Assembly (NCBI GenBank): GCA_037783415.1
Contig: JAZGTN010000089.1
Location: 2,790,001 to 2,854,000, forward strand
From: Leptasterias polaris
Lineage: Eukaryota; Echinodermata; Asteroidea; Forcipulatida; Asteriidae
Reading direction: 5' to 3'
DNA: 64,000 nucleotides
Made by a program: the position numbers and the translations under genes. Under the pieces are notes generated by a model. It ran no database searches. It saw only the letters and a program-made list of their open reading frames with translations, and was not told where the DNA came from. Below, in pieces: positions 1 to 12,745 of the stretch; position 1 is the first letter of the stretch, and the number at the start of each line of letters is the position of its first letter.

Positions 1-150
1 GATCCCCTCCCAACGATCCCCTCCCAACGATCCCCTCCCAACGATCCCCTCCCAACCATCCCCTCCCAACCATCCCCTCCCAACGATCCCCTCCCAACCA
101 TCCCCTCCCAACGATCCCCTCCCAACCATCCCCTCCCAACGATCCCCCTC
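1..150. repeat. 14-bp minisatellite
   Basis: About ten tandem copies of a 14-bp unit of the form GATCCCCTCCCAAC, with G/C variation at the unit start (gatc versus catc). It begins at or before the window edge. Confidence 0.95.
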
Positions 151-1446
151 ACCACTAGCCCCTCCTCCCACTCACAAACACACTTGTTTGTCAACCCCAT
201 TGTTCTCCCATTGTTTGGACGTCACTATTGGTTTTGTACGCAAAACACCTAAATCCCTTTTGTTAAAGTCCTCAGTTTCAATGGGTAGACACCCCAGTAA
301 ATTAATTTTTTTTAAACCTTGCAACGTTACAATTAATCTTTATTTTCAGAAATGATTCAGAAACTCGTTAAGATGAATTTGAACTCCAAAGATCCCAGCA
401 GTTGTTCGAATAGAAACAAAATAATTGAAAAATATTCTTATAATAAGATATATATTAATAATAAAGTGTATATGTTCATGTGTGTATATATACATACTAT
501 CAGTTAATCAGTTTATCATTTTTTTATAAGAAAACTGAGCAAATTGCAGCTTGAAAAGTTAAAGCAACATTGATTTTGGTTTTTTTTTCCTATAATTTTG
601 GAAGAGATTTTCACATGGTGTTACCGCAAACCTCTCTTAGTGACTATTTTAAAACCAATATTAACCCATGCTTCCTTGGCCAACTTGCCCACCTCAATCC
701 ACACTCTATGGTCACTCCACACCACAATGTTTGGACTTAATATTGGTATACCTGGCCCAGTGATAAGCACTTGTTAATTAGGCCTACAGTCATCAATACC
801 CCCTTCAGTTGTGATTTTACAATTCTTGATTTTGTATGTTAGTTCTGATGAAAATGCAAAATTACTCATATGGCCAGTGTAGTGTCTTGCTTGCCAGGAA
901 ATGCCCTGGAATGCACAAGGCGTCTCTTTTTGTGAGATGACTTGAACAGATGGTTTAATATTGTAACAATTTAATTTCTAATCAAGAAATCACCAAAGCT
1001 CGCTGAATGTTGATGTCGGAATACAATCATCAATCAAACAGAAGACTGTTTCGGGCTAGATTGCATTCAGGGTTGAATATGCGTAATTAAAGTTGAAGTT
1101 GTCGGCCAAGGGTGCGAAATGTAAATCTGAACAAAACATGCAGCCTTTGGTAGCTTCTTTCTCAAATTTGGTAATAATTTAAATGAAATATTCACAGTAA
1201 TGTCTTATAGTCCACTTCTGGAGGATTAAAAATGCTTAAATTTTCTTTCTAATGAAATTCTCTACAATCCCTTAAAGCATGGTTTAAAGACCTTATGCAT
1301 TGTCGTTGAGTAGGACACCCTCTATAAGACGTTAAAAGAAGGTTGCTTATTCGCTCTTTGCACTGATCAGTCATGTGCGTCATGCTTCATTTGTATTGTA
1401 TTTATGCATCTGTTTGGATGAAAGTGTCATTACATTACCGTGACAA
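151..1446. other. Gene-free AT-rich interval
   Basis: No coding exon recognised. About 865-945 resembles one end of the MITE at 1447-1778 (shared 'atggccagtgtagt' and 'aggaaatgc' words). Otherwise unstructured AT-rich DNA. Confidence 0.6.
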
Positions 1447-1778
1447 TAGACCATGTGACCTGTGACATCACATGTTTACAAAAGAGCTGCATAGCCTGGA
1501 CTTCCTGCAGGCACAGTTTGTACACAGCTCAATGGAAGAATACAATCAATCTTATGTTTTATGGAGATTGCACTGTCTGATTTTTCTCAACTTTTGATAA
1601 GAAAGGGGGGACATCTCAAAAGCTGTACAGCTGTTGCTTTTGTAACCCTTGAATTTATGTGAAAGCTATCACACAAAATGTAAACTTTCCCTTATGGCCA
1701 GTGTAGTATCTTGCTTTTCAGGAAATGCAACAGAATGTACAAGGTCACTATTTCTGTAAACAAAGGTAACATGGTCTA
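1447..1778. mobile_element. MITE with TAGACCATGT termini, copy 1
   Basis: A roughly 332-bp element with inverted ends TAGACCATGTgACCT and AGGTaACATGGTCTA, followed inside by TTTACA/TGTAAA. A second copy in opposite orientation lies at 27731-28063. No coding capacity; TA-flanked, Tc1/mariner-like in style. Confidence 0.8.
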
Positions 1779-2482
1779 TACAGAGTTATATAATGCTTCT
1801 ATTCACTGCTGTCCCCAGTTCGACAAAGGACGAATTGAATACAATGGAATTTTACACTATTTTTACGTGAGGTGAGACTAGTTGTAATTGTCTTTCCAGT
1901 CACTCTATCTATTTGAAAATGATGTAACTGAGTTGGTGGAAGTTACACCAGGAGTGACTATGAGATGGTTCTTGAGTTATTACATTAGTTTATTCTGGGT
2001 ATATTTACAGGCTTGTGCGAGTTATGTCTCATACAAAAATAAAACCAGTCATGGTTCTCTGAAATTTAAATGAAAGAATTAAGTACATTGAAATTACACA
2101 AAATCAAAATAATAAATCTCCAGCTCAATTTGAAAAGACGGCAATTAGTTAAGTTCAAGTTGCCTAAAATGCAACATTTTTTCTAGCATGAATAAATGTG
2201 AATAGCCAAAAACACTATTGTATGCTAGCACATATAAGAAGTATCCAATACTGGCGAAAATCTGTGTTTGGATGAACTACTCTCAATCCAACTAGCTGAC
2301 TGGGCCGTATATTATTGGCAAAGTGGGCTGAAAAATAGCATAATATGAGTAAAAAATAACAATGAAGTTTATTTGAGATAAAATAATATTTGGGTCCTGC
2401 GTTATTATTTCTGACTATTTTCGCAACACTTGCATGTTTTATTAATTATTACATCAAAATGTTCAAGTCTTAGCTAGATCTG
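1779..2482. other. Gene-free interval
   Basis: AT-rich, no recognisable exon. The 61-codon ORF at 1888-2073 has no family resemblance or splice support. Confidence 0.6.
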
Positions 2483-2487
2483 CAATA

Positions 2488-2805
2488 CAGGGGCGGATCT
2501 AGGACTTTTTTCAACCGGTGGGCACAACGGCGCACCCAGGATTCGTATTAGGGTGGCTAAAACAAATTTGGTGGGGTCCAGGGGCCGGCCTCTTGGCCCC
2601 TGGTGGGGTCCAGGGGCGAAGCCCCTCTGGGGGTCCAGGGGGAAACGCCCTCTGACGCTCTGAGCCTTTGGCGTTTTGAGGGGTGAACAATCAAGCCTCC
2701 ATGTGCCTAAAAACAGAGAAATAGACACACTTTTTAAGCACTTCAGATTCATATCATTCTTCTAAATTTACTGGCAAATCGTAGCATCGATGATGGGGTT
2801 CAGGG
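2488..2805. mobile_element. Left-only subterminal segment of composite element
   Basis: GC-rich block with repeated 'ggggtccagggg' words between the left tip and the left arm. The right side has only about 45 bp here (12746-12790), so the element is asymmetric. Confidence 0.6.
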
Positions 2806-3894
2806 GCCCCCGGGTAAAATTTGAAGACAAATATATATATAAATAGGCCCTATATATAACTTGACCCAGGATAAAAGCTATATGTATTTTTGGAAATTAG
2901 TGAAGAATAGGCCAAAAATTAAAAATAAATTAAGGGGTAAGTCCGGCATTATTTATTAAATTTGGGCTATATTTTTAGGCCTTAAAATGATACAGTAAGC
3001 TCTACCGATGCCTGTGTTTGTACTTAACTTGACCTAGGAAATAAGCTATATTATTGGAAATATTGACAATTGAAAAATAGGCAACAAATTAAAAGAAATC
3101 GAAAGGGGTAAGTCCAGCATCGTTTATTAAATTTGGACCATATTTCTATGTTTCGAGTTTAGGCTCTAGCATTATGCGTAGGTGCTAATGATGCCTTTTT
3201 ATGAAGCTTGACCCTTGGTCAGTTATACTATGTGAAATATTGATACTGATTTAAAAATTATTGTCTTAAGAACTTCAGATTTGGGGGGAGGCTGCTGTAA
3301 ACACTTTGAAGCCCGCCTTCATTCTGACGGATAATGACATGACCAATCCGTTAATTCACGTTGCAGAATTGTGCAGTAATTTGTAAAGGGAACAGTAGCC
3401 TGTGTGGTTAGGGCAGGTTTTCAGTTGTACTGACCCTGGTTCGAATCCCACTACTACCTATTATTTTCTTTTATTAAGTCACCGTTTTCACATTGTATTA
3501 TTTAAGTAGTGTTTAAAATCACCTTCAAACACCAACGGGCTCCGCGGGGCACTGGATTGTTCGCATGCGTGCAGTCCAGAGCTGGTACACCCGGTTCGAG
3601 CCCTACTCCTATCAATGTAAGGGACTTGACTTTTACTGCTGGCCGCTGTAATGGATTGGGGTTCCGTCATGTCTCTCCCCAAAGTGGGTAGGGTGATTAT
3701 TCCGGATGGGAAAGGACAAGGAGGGACCGGGAACTAGCCAATCCCTGAAGGGAACTACATGGGTGATCACCCTGCTGGTTCGACCAGACTTTGAGTCCCC
3801 TGAACGCTTGGTCGTCACTCTGACTAACTTTCTGCACAAATTTGTTTTAACTTCAAATTTCTTTTTAAGGTATTGACTGTTTCCTTATACAGTA
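2806..3894 (+). repeat. Left inverted arm of composite element
   Basis: About 1.09 kb closely matching the reverse complement of 11681-12745 with scattered substitutions and small indels. Conserved landmarks are 'taaggggtaagtccggcat', 'gatgcctttttatgaagc', the tRNA-like box at 3438 and 'ggacaaggagggaccgggaa'. Short ORFs here appear mirrored in the other arm simply because of the inversion. Confidence 0.9.
3393..3461 (+). other. tRNA-like Pol III box sequence in left arm
   Basis: An A-box-like TGTGTGGTTAGGGC at about 3400 is followed by a canonical B box GGTTCGAATCC at 3438-3448. Spacing fits a tRNA-derived SINE head, but no complete cloverleaf is evident. A second B-box-like GGTTCGAGCCC lies at 3593-3603. 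Confidence 0.6.
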
Positions 3895-4289
3895 TTTTTC
3901 TTAAAGTTAATTTTGAGGCAAGTTAGGGCGACTATTTCTGGATAGTGGCCGAAATGTATTGTTATATCCAGAATTATTCAAATTTGTTTATAAAAACAAA
4001 ATAGACAAATCACAAGGGGTATAAGTAAGTCCAGCATTTTTGTATCAAATTTTGAACAAAGTCACAAGGGGTAAGTCCGCAGTTTTATAAAATTTGGGTC
4101 AAAATTCGGAAAAGGCCGGTAGTAAGTTTGGCTGAAATTCGTCAGAAGGAAAGAACGGCAAGTTTTATCATTTGTATATAATTTTGGCTCAAATAACCTG
4201 AAACGTCAAACGAAACGAACAGCAAAGCTTACCCCCTTGTAATTTTAGCTCAAATTACTTGAAATGTCAAAAGGAATGGACAGCAAGGC
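3895..4289 (+). repeat. Left inter-arm spacer with degenerate 'aaacgtcaaaaggaatggacagc' repeats
   Basis: Contains the 'caaggggtaagtcc' words also found in the arms, then degenerate ~60-65-bp repeats (tagctcaaattacttgaaa..cgtcaaa..ggacagcaaggcttacccc). Related copies at 11455-11680 run in the same orientation, not inverted. Confidence 0.75.
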
Positions 4290-5243
4290 TTACCCCTTGT
4301 AATCGGCCGGGGGGAAAAATTGCAAATCGCCTGAAATTTGGTTTAGAGGTAAAACGGAGTGCGAGGAGCAGACAATTCTTGGTTTGAGTCGTCTACGTTG
4401 GCAACTTTTTAAGATATTGCCTGATTTTCGATATAACGATGCCTCAAAATCAAGATTAAAATGCATCTGTAGTCCCAACCCCTTATCCCAAGCACCTGTA
4501 ACTCGGCGACCGTCTTCTACATGCAACGGAGTCTCTTTGGTTTAATTTTGAGGCAAATCGGAGAGAAAAAGTTTTCGAGACTGAAAAAATGACTGGACTA
4601 CCCCCTTGCCGTTTTTGCCAAAATCGGCCGAAAAAATGTTGTTTCCAAATCGCCTGAAATTTGGTATAGAGGTAAAACGGAGTGCGAGGAGCAGAACATT
4701 CTTGATTTGAGTCGTCTACGTTGGCAACTTTTTAAGATATTGCCTGATTTTCGATATAACGATGCCTCAAAATCAAGATTAAAATGCATCTGTAGTCCCA
4801 ACCCCTTATCCCAAGCACCTGTAACTCGGCGACCGTCTTCTACATGCAACGGAGTCTCTTTGGTTTAATTTTGAGGCAAATCGGAGAGAAAAAGTTTTCG
4901 AGACTGAAAAAATGACTGGACTACCACCTTGCCGTTTTTGCCAAAATCGGCCGAAAAAATGTTGTTTCCAAATCGCCTGAAATTTGGTATAGAGGTAAAA
5001 CGGAGTGCGAGGAGCAGAACATTCTTGATTTGAGTCGTCTACGTTGGCAACGTTTTAAGATATTGCCTGATTTTCGATATAACGATGCCTCAAAATCAAG
5101 ATTAAAATGCATCTGTAGTCCCAACCCCTTATCCCAAGCACCTGTAACTCGGCGACCGTCTTCTACATGCAACGGAGTCTCTTTGGTTTAATTTTGAGGC
5201 AAATCGGAGAGAAAAAGTTTTCGAGACTGAAAAAATGACTGGA

Positions 5244-7062
5244 CTACCCCCTTGCCGTTTTTGCCAAAATCGGCCGAAAAAATGTTGTTTCCAAATCGCC
5301 TGAAATTTGGTATAGAGGTAAAACGGAGTGCGAGGAGCAGAACATTCTTGGTTTGAGTCGTCTACGTTGGCAACTTTTTAAGATATTGCCTGATTTTCGA
5401 TATAACGATGCCTCAAAATCAAGATTAAAATGCATCTGTGGTCCCAACCCCTTATCCCAAGCACCTGTAACTCGGCGACCGTCTTCTACATGCAACGGAG
5501 TCTCTTTAGTTTAATTTTGAGGCAAATCGGAGATAAAAGGTTTTCGAGACTGAAAAAATGACTGGACTACCACCCCCTTGCCGTTTTTGCCAAAATCGGC
5601 CGAAAAAATGTTGTTTCCAAATCGCCTGAAATTTGGTATAGAGGTAAAACGGAGTGCGAGGAGCAGAACATTCTTGGTTTGAGTCGTCTACGTTGGCAAC
5701 TTTTTAAGATATTGCCTGATTTTCGATATAACGATGCCTCAAAATCAAGATTAAAATGCATCTGTAGTCCCAACCCCTTATCCCAAGCACCTGTAACTCG
5801 GCGACCGTCTTCTACATGCAACGGAGTCTCTTTGGTTTAATTTTGAGGCAAATCGGAGAGAAAAAGTTTTCGAGACTGAAAAAATGACTGGACTACCCCC
5901 TTGCCGTTTTTTTTTAATCGCCTGAAATTTGGTATAGAGGTAAAACGGAGTGCGAGGAGCAGAACATTCTTGGTTTGAGTCGTCTACGTTGGCAACTTTT
6001 TAAGATATTGCCTGATTTTCGATATAACGATGCCTCAAAATCAAGATTAAAATGCATCTGTAGTCCCAACCCCTTATCCCAAGCACCTGTAACTCGGCGA
6101 CCGTCTTCTACATGCAACGGAGTCTCTTTGGTTTAATTTTGAGGCAAATCGGAGAGAAAAAGTTTTCGAGACTGAAAAAATGACTGGACTACCCCCTTGC
6201 CGTTTTTGCCAAAATCGGCCGAAAAAATGTTGTTTCCAAATCGCCTGAAATTTGGTATAGAGGTAAAACGGAGTGCGAGGAGCAGAACATTCTTGGTTTG
6301 AGTCGTCTACGTTGGCAACTTTTTAAGATATTGCCTGATTTTCGATATAACGATGCCTCAAAATCAAGATTAAAATGCATCTGTGGTCCCAACCCCTTAT
6401 CCCAAGCACCTGTAACTCGGCGACCGTCTTCTACATGCAACGGAGTCTCTTTAGTTTAATTTTGAGGCAAATCGGAGATAAAAGGTTTTCGAGACTGAAA
6501 AAATGACTGGACTACCACCCCCTTGCCGTTTTTGCCAAAATCGGCCGAAAAAATGTTGTTTCCAAATCGCCTGAAATTTGGTATAGAGGTAAAACGGAGT
6601 GCGAGGAGCAGAACATTCTTGGTTTGAGTCGTCTACGTTGGCAACTTTTTAAGATATTGCCTGATTTTCGATATAACGATGCCTCAAAATCAAGATTAAA
6701 ATGCATCTGTAGTCCCAACCCCTTATCCCAAGCACCTGTAACTCGGCGACCGTCTTCTACATGCAACGGAGTCTCTTTGGTTTAATTTTGAGGCAAATCG
6801 GAGAGAAAAAGTTTTCGAGACTGAAAAAATGACTGGACTACCCCCTTGCCGTTTTTTTTTAATCGCCTGAAATTTGGTATAGAGGTAAAACGGAGTGCGA
6901 GGAGCAGAACATTCTTGGTTTGAGTCGTCTACGTTGGCAACTTTTTAAGATATTGCCTGATTTTCGATATAACGATGCCTCAAAATCAAGATTAAAATGC
7001 ATCTGTAGTCCCAACCCCTTATCCCAAGCACCTGTAACTCGGCGACCGTCTTCTACATGCAA
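5244..7062. repeat. Higher-order repeat block (945-bp trimer x2)
   Basis: The series 323 + 326 + 295 bp at 5244-6188 is repeated with the same diagnostic substitutions (for example 'gtggtccc' in the first unit and 'accacccccttg' in the second) at 6189-7062 and onward. It is followed by three successive identical 295-bp units. Confidence 0.85.
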
Positions 7063-8977
7063 CGGAGTCTCTTTGGTTTAATTTTGAGGCAAATCGGAGA
7101 GAAAAAGTTTTCGAGACTGAAAAAATGACTGGACTACCCCCTTGCCGTTTTTTTTTAATCGCCTGAAATTTGGTATAGAGGTAAAACGGAGTGCGAGGAG
7201 CAGAACATTCTTGGTTTGAGTCGTCTACGTTGGCAACTTTTAAGATATTGCCTGATTTTCGATATAACGATGCCTCAAAATCAAGATTAAAATGCATCTG
7301 TGGTCCCAACCCCTTATCCCAAGCACCTGTAACTCGGCGACCGTCTTCTACATGCAACGGAGTCTCTTTGGTTTAATTTTGAGGCAAATCGGAGAGAAAA
7401 AGTTTTCGAGACTGAAAAAATGACTGGACTACCCCCTTGCCGTTTTTTTTTAATCGCCTGAAATTTGGTATAGAGGTAAAACGGAGTGCGAGGAGCAGAA
7501 CATTCTTGGTTTGAGTCGTCTACGTTGGCAACTTTTAAGATATTGCCTGATTTTCGATATAACGATGCCTCAAAATCAAGATTAAAATGCATCTGTGGTC
7601 CCAACCCCTTATCCCAAGCACCTGTAACTCGGCGACCGTCTTCTACATGCAACGGAGTCTCTTTGGTTTAATTTTGAGGCAAATCGGAGAGAAAAAGTTT
7701 TCGAGACTGAAAAAATGACTGGACTACCCCCTTGCCGTTTTTTTTTAATCGCCTGAAATTTGGTATAGAGGTAAAACGGAGTGCGAGGAGCAGAACATTC
7801 TTGGTTTGAGTCGTCTACGTTGGCAACTTTTAAGATATTGCCTGATTTTCGATATAACGATGCCTCAAAATCAAGATTAAAATGCATCTGTGGTCCCAAC
7901 CCCTTATCCCAAGCACCTGTAACTCGGCGACCGTCTTCTACATGCAACGGAGTCTCTTTGGTTTAATTTTGAGGCAAATCGGAGAGAAAAAGTTTTCGAG
8001 ACTGAAAAAATGACTGGACTACCACCCCCTTGCCGTTTTTGCCAAAATCGGCCGAAAAAATGTTGTTTCCAAATCGCCTGAAATTTGGTATAGAGGTAAA
8101 ACGGAGTGCGAGGAGCAGAACATTCTTGGTTTGAGTCGTCTACGTTGGCAACTTTTTAAGATATTGCCTGATTTTCGATATAACGATGCCTCAAAATCAA
8201 GATTAAAATGCATCTGTAGTCCCAACCCCTTATCCCAAGCACCTGTAACTCGGCGACCGTCTTCTACATGCAACGGAGTCTCTTTAGTTTAATTTTGAGG
8301 CAAATCGGAGATAAAAGGTTTTCGAGACTGAAAAAATGACTGGACTACCCCCTTGCCGTTTTTGCCAAAATCGGCCGAAAAAATGTTGTTTCCAAATCGC
8401 CTGAAATTTGGTATAGAGGTAAAACGGAGTGCGAGGAGCAGAACATTCTTGGTTTGAGTCGTCTACGTTGGCAACTTTTTAAGATATTGCTTGATTTTCG
8501 ATATAACGATGCCTCAAAATCAAGATTAAAATGCATCTGTAGTCCCAACCCCTTATCCCAAGCACCTGTAACTCGGCGACCGTCTTCTACATGCAACGGA
8601 GTCTCTTTGGTTTAATTTTGGGGCAAATCGGAGAGAAAAAGTTTTCGAGACTGAAAAAATGACTGCCGTTTTTGCCAAAATCGGCCGAAAAAATGTTGTT
8701 TCCACATCGCCTGAAATTTGGTACAGAGGTAAAACGGAGTGCGAGGAGCAGAAAACTCTTGGCTTGAGTCGACTACGTTGGCAACTTTTTAAGATATTGC
8801 CTGATTTTCGATATAACGATACCTCAAAATCAAGATTAAAATGCATCTGTAGTCCCAACCCCTTATCCCAAGCACCTGTAACTCGGCGACCGTCTTCTAC
8901 ATGCAACGGAGTCTCTTTAGTTTAATTTTGAGGCAAATCGGAGATAAAAGGTTTTCGAGACTGAAAAAATGACTGGA

Positions 8978-10570
8978 CTACCCCCTTGCCGTTTTTGCCA
9001 AAATCGGCCGAAAAAATGTTGTTTCCAAATCGCCTGAAATTTGGTATAGAGGTAAAACGGAGTGCGAGGAGCAGAACATTCTTGGTTTGAGTCGTCTACG
9101 TTGGCAACTTTTTAAGATATTGCTTGATTTTCGATATAACGATGCCTCAAAATCAAGATTAAAATGCATCTGTAGTCCCAACCCCTTATCCCAAGCACCT
9201 GTAACTCGGCGACCGTCTTCTACATGCAACGGAGGTCTCTTTGGTTTAATTTTGAGGCAAATCGGAGAGAAAAAGTTTTCGAGACTGAAAAAATGACTGC
9301 CGTTTTTGCCAAAATCGGCCGAAAAAATGTTGTTTCCAAATCGCCTGAAATTTGGTATAGAGGTAAAACGGAGTGCGAGGAGCAGAACATTCTTGGTTTG
9401 AGTCGTCTACGTTGGCAACTTTTTAAGATATTGCTTGATTTTCGATATAACGATGCCTCAAAATCAAGATTAAAATGCATCTGTAGTCCCAACCCCTTAT
9501 CCCAAGCACCTGTAACTCGGCGACCGTCTTCTACATGCAACGGAGTCTCTTTAGTTTAATTTTGAGGCAAATCGGAGATAAAAGGTTTTCGAGACTGAAA
9601 AAATGACTGGACTACCCCCTTGCCGTTTTTGCCAAAATCGGCCGAAAAAATGTTGTTTCCAAATCGCCTGAAATTTGGTATAGAGGTAAAACGGAGTGCG
9701 AGGAGCAGAACATTCTTGGTTTGAGTCGTCTACGTTGGCAACTTTTTAAGATATTGCCTGATTTTCGATATAACGATACCTCAAAATCAAGATTAAAATG
9801 CATCTGTAGTCCCAACCCCTTATCCCAAGCACCTGTAACTCGGCGACCGTCTTCTACATGCAACGGAGTCTCTTTAGTTTAATTTTGAGGCAAATCGGAG
9901 ATAAAAGGTTTTCGAGACTGAAAAAATGACTGGACTACCCCCTTGCCGTTTTTGCCAAAATCGGCCGAAAAAATGTTGTTTCCAAATCGCCTGAAATTTG
10001 GTATAGAGGTAAAACGGAGTGCGAGGAGCAGAACATTCTTGGTTTGAGTCGTCTACGTTGGCAACTTTTTAAGATATTGCTTGATTTTCGATATAACGAT
10101 GCCTCAAAATCAAGATTAAAATGCATCTGTAGTCCCAACCCCTTATCCCAAGCACCTGTAACTCGGCGACCGTCTTCTACATGCAACGGAGGTCTCTTTG
10201 GTTTAATTTTGAGGCAAATCGGAGAGAAAAAGTTTTCGAGACTGAAAAAATGACTGCCGTTTTTGCCAAAATCGGCCGAAAAAATGTTGTTTCCAAATCG
10301 CCTGAAATTTGGTATAGAGGTAAAACGGAGTGCGAGGAGCAGAACATTCTTGGTTTGAGTCGTCTACGTTGGCAACTTTTTAAGATATTGCTTGATTTTC
10401 GATATAACGATGCCTCAAAATCAAGATTAAAATGCATCTGTAGTCCCAACCCCTTATCCCAAGCACCTGTAACTCGGCGACCGTCTTCTACATGCAACGG
10501 AGTCTCTTTAGTTTAATTTTGAGGCAAATCGGAGATAAAAGGTTTTCGAGACTGAAAAAATGACTGGACT
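8978..10570. repeat. Second higher-order repeat block (~957 bp)
   Basis: Units at 8978-9934 (with the distinctive extra G in 'aacggaggtctc' at about 9233) are repeated at 9935 onward with the same marker at about 10190. This indicates segmental duplication of a three-unit block inside the array. Confidence 0.85.
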
Positions 10571-11210
10571 ACCCCCTTGCCGTTTTTGCCAAAATCGGCC
10601 GAAAAATGTTGTTTCCACATCGCCTGAAATTTGGTACAGAGGTAAAACGGAGTGCGGGGAGCAGAAAACTCTTGGCTTGAGTCGACTACGTTGGCAACTT
10701 TTTAAGATATTGCCTGATTTTCGATATAACGATGCCTCAAAATCAAGATTAAAATGCATCTGTGGTCCCAACCCCTTATCCCAAGTACCTGTAACTCGGC
10801 GACCGTCTTCTACATACAACGGAGTCTCTTTGGTTTAATTTTGAGGCAAATCGGAGAGAAAAAGTTTTCGAGACTGAAAAAATGACTGGACTACCCCCTT
10901 GCCGTTTTTGCCAAAATCGGCCGAAAAAATGTTGTTTCCACATCGCCTGAAATTTGGTACAGAGGTAAAACGGAGTGCGAGGAGCAGAAAACTCTTGGCT
11001 TGAGTCGACTACGTTGGCAACTTTTTAAGATATTGCCTGATTTTCGATATAACGATGCCTCAAAATCAAGATTAAAATGCATCTGTAGTCCCAACCCCTT
11101 ATCCCAAGCACCTGTAACTCGGCGACCGTCTTCTACATACAACGGAGTCTCTTTGGTTTAATTTTGAGGCAAATCGGAGAGAAAAAGTTTTCGAGACTGA
11201 AAAAATGACG

Positions 11211-11680
11211 GCTACTTCTAAAAACATACTTGAGGCGCAAACATTGATAACTTCAGTGTCCTAAAGGGTCTTATAGAGATTTAGGCCTACTATTAAACCA
11301 AAATAGACCAGTATACATAATTAGTCTTGCCCGAGCAGTTCTCTAAAGTTTAAAACCACGACAGCAATGCTGTAATTATTGTCCATAAAAATGGTAATAC
11401 TGCTCATGTTCAATTAAACTGAACATGTACTCATTACTAGCCTCAAACATTGGCTCATATAACATGAAACGTCAAAAGGATGGACAGCAAGGCTTAGAGG
11501 CCAACACCTTGTAATGTTAGCTGAAATTACTTGAAACGTCAAACTTACTGGACAGCAAGGCTACCCCTTGCGATTTTGGTTCATTTTACATGAAACGTCA
11601 AAAGGAATAGACAGCAAGGCCTACCCCTTGTGTTTTTAGCTCAGCTTACTTAAAACGTCAATAAGGAACGGACATCAAGG
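11211..11680 (+). repeat. Right inter-arm spacer with degenerate ~62-bp repeats
   Basis: 11211-11450 is unique AT-rich DNA. 11455-11680 has about four degenerate copies of 'acatgaaacgtcaaaaggaatgg' / 'acagcaaggctaccccttg'. They are in direct orientation relative to the copies at 4180-4310. Confidence 0.75.
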
Positions 11681-12745
11681 TACTGTATAAGGAAACAGTC
11701 AATACCTTAAAAAGAAATTTGAAGTTAAAACAAATTAATTTGTGCAGAAAGTTAGTCAGAGTGACGACCAAGCGTTCAGGGGACTCAAAGTCTGGTCTGA
11801 TCACCCATGTAGTTCCCTTCAGGGATTGGCTAGTTCCCGGTCCCTCCTTGTCCTTTCCCACCCGGAATAATCACCCTACCCACTTTGGGGAGAGACATGA
11901 CGGAACCCCAATCCATTACAGCGGCCAGCAGTAAAAGTCATGTCCCTTACATTGATAGGAGTAGGGCTCGAACCGGGTGTACCAGCTCTGGACTGCACGC
12001 ATGCGAACAATCCAGTGCACCGCGGTGCCCGTTGGTGTTTGAAGGTGATTTTAAACACTACTTAAATAATACATTGTGAAAACGGTGACTTAATAAAAGA
12101 AAATAATAGGTATTAGTGGGATTCGAACCAGGGTCAGTACGATTGAAAACCTGCCCTAACCACACAGGCTACTGTTCCCTTCACAAATTATTGCACAACT
12201 CTGCAATGTGAAGTACCGGATTGGTCGTGTCATTATCCGTCAGAATAAAGACGGACTTCAAAGTTGTTGTTTACAGCAGCCTCCCCGAAAAATGTTAAAA
12301 CAGTATCAATATTTCACATGTATAACTGACCAAGGGTCAAGCTTCATAAAAAGGCATCATTAGCACCTACGCTTAATGCTAGCAACCAACATAGAAACAT
12401 GGTCCAAATTTGATAAACGATGCCGGACTTTCCCCTTACGATTTCTTTTAATTGTTTGCCTATTTTTCAATTATCAATATTTCCAATATTTATTTTTATA
12501 GCTTGTTTCCTATGGTCAAGTTAAGTAAAAACACAGGCATCGGTAGAGCTTACTGTATCATTTTAAGGCCAACAGTCGCAACTTAAAAATGGCCCAAATT
12601 TAATAAACAATGCCGGACTTAATACCCCTTAATTTATTATTTATTTTTGCCCTATTCGTCACTAATTTCCAAAAATACATATATAGATTTTACCTAGGTC
12701 AAGTTTATGTATCTATATATTTTTTTTCTTCAAATTTTACACGGG
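11681..12745 (-). repeat. Right inverted arm of composite element
   Basis: Reverse-complement partner of 2806-3894. The B-box-like sequence appears here inverted at 12119-12129. Compared with the left arm it lacks 'accctgctggttc' near 11803 and has other small indels. Confidence 0.9.

Larger units (their letters stand above)
4290..11210. repeat. Satellite-like array of ~323-bp units (about 22 copies)
   Basis: Units recur at about 323 bp with size variants: 323-326 bp full units, 295-bp units lacking the 'gccaaaatcggccgaaaaaatg' segment (replaced by a T run before 'aatcgcctg'), and ~313-bp units lacking 'gactaccccctt'. A minus-strand frame beginning MHVEDGRRVTGAWDKG is open in most units (67-117 codons) because the units are homogenised. 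Single-base deletions and a changed ATG (MYVEDG form) show no selection for coding. No known protein resemblance. Confidence 0.93.

Noticed and set aside
3488..3839. Matching small ORFs in 3488-3839 and 11658-12079 suggesting a conserved protein pair
   Set aside because: They are the same DNA in the two inverted arms; each is short, without domains, and open in overlapping frames on both strands.
4290..11210. CRISPR-like array
   Set aside because: Repeats are ~300 bp with no unique spacers between them; eukaryotic satellite, not CRISPR.
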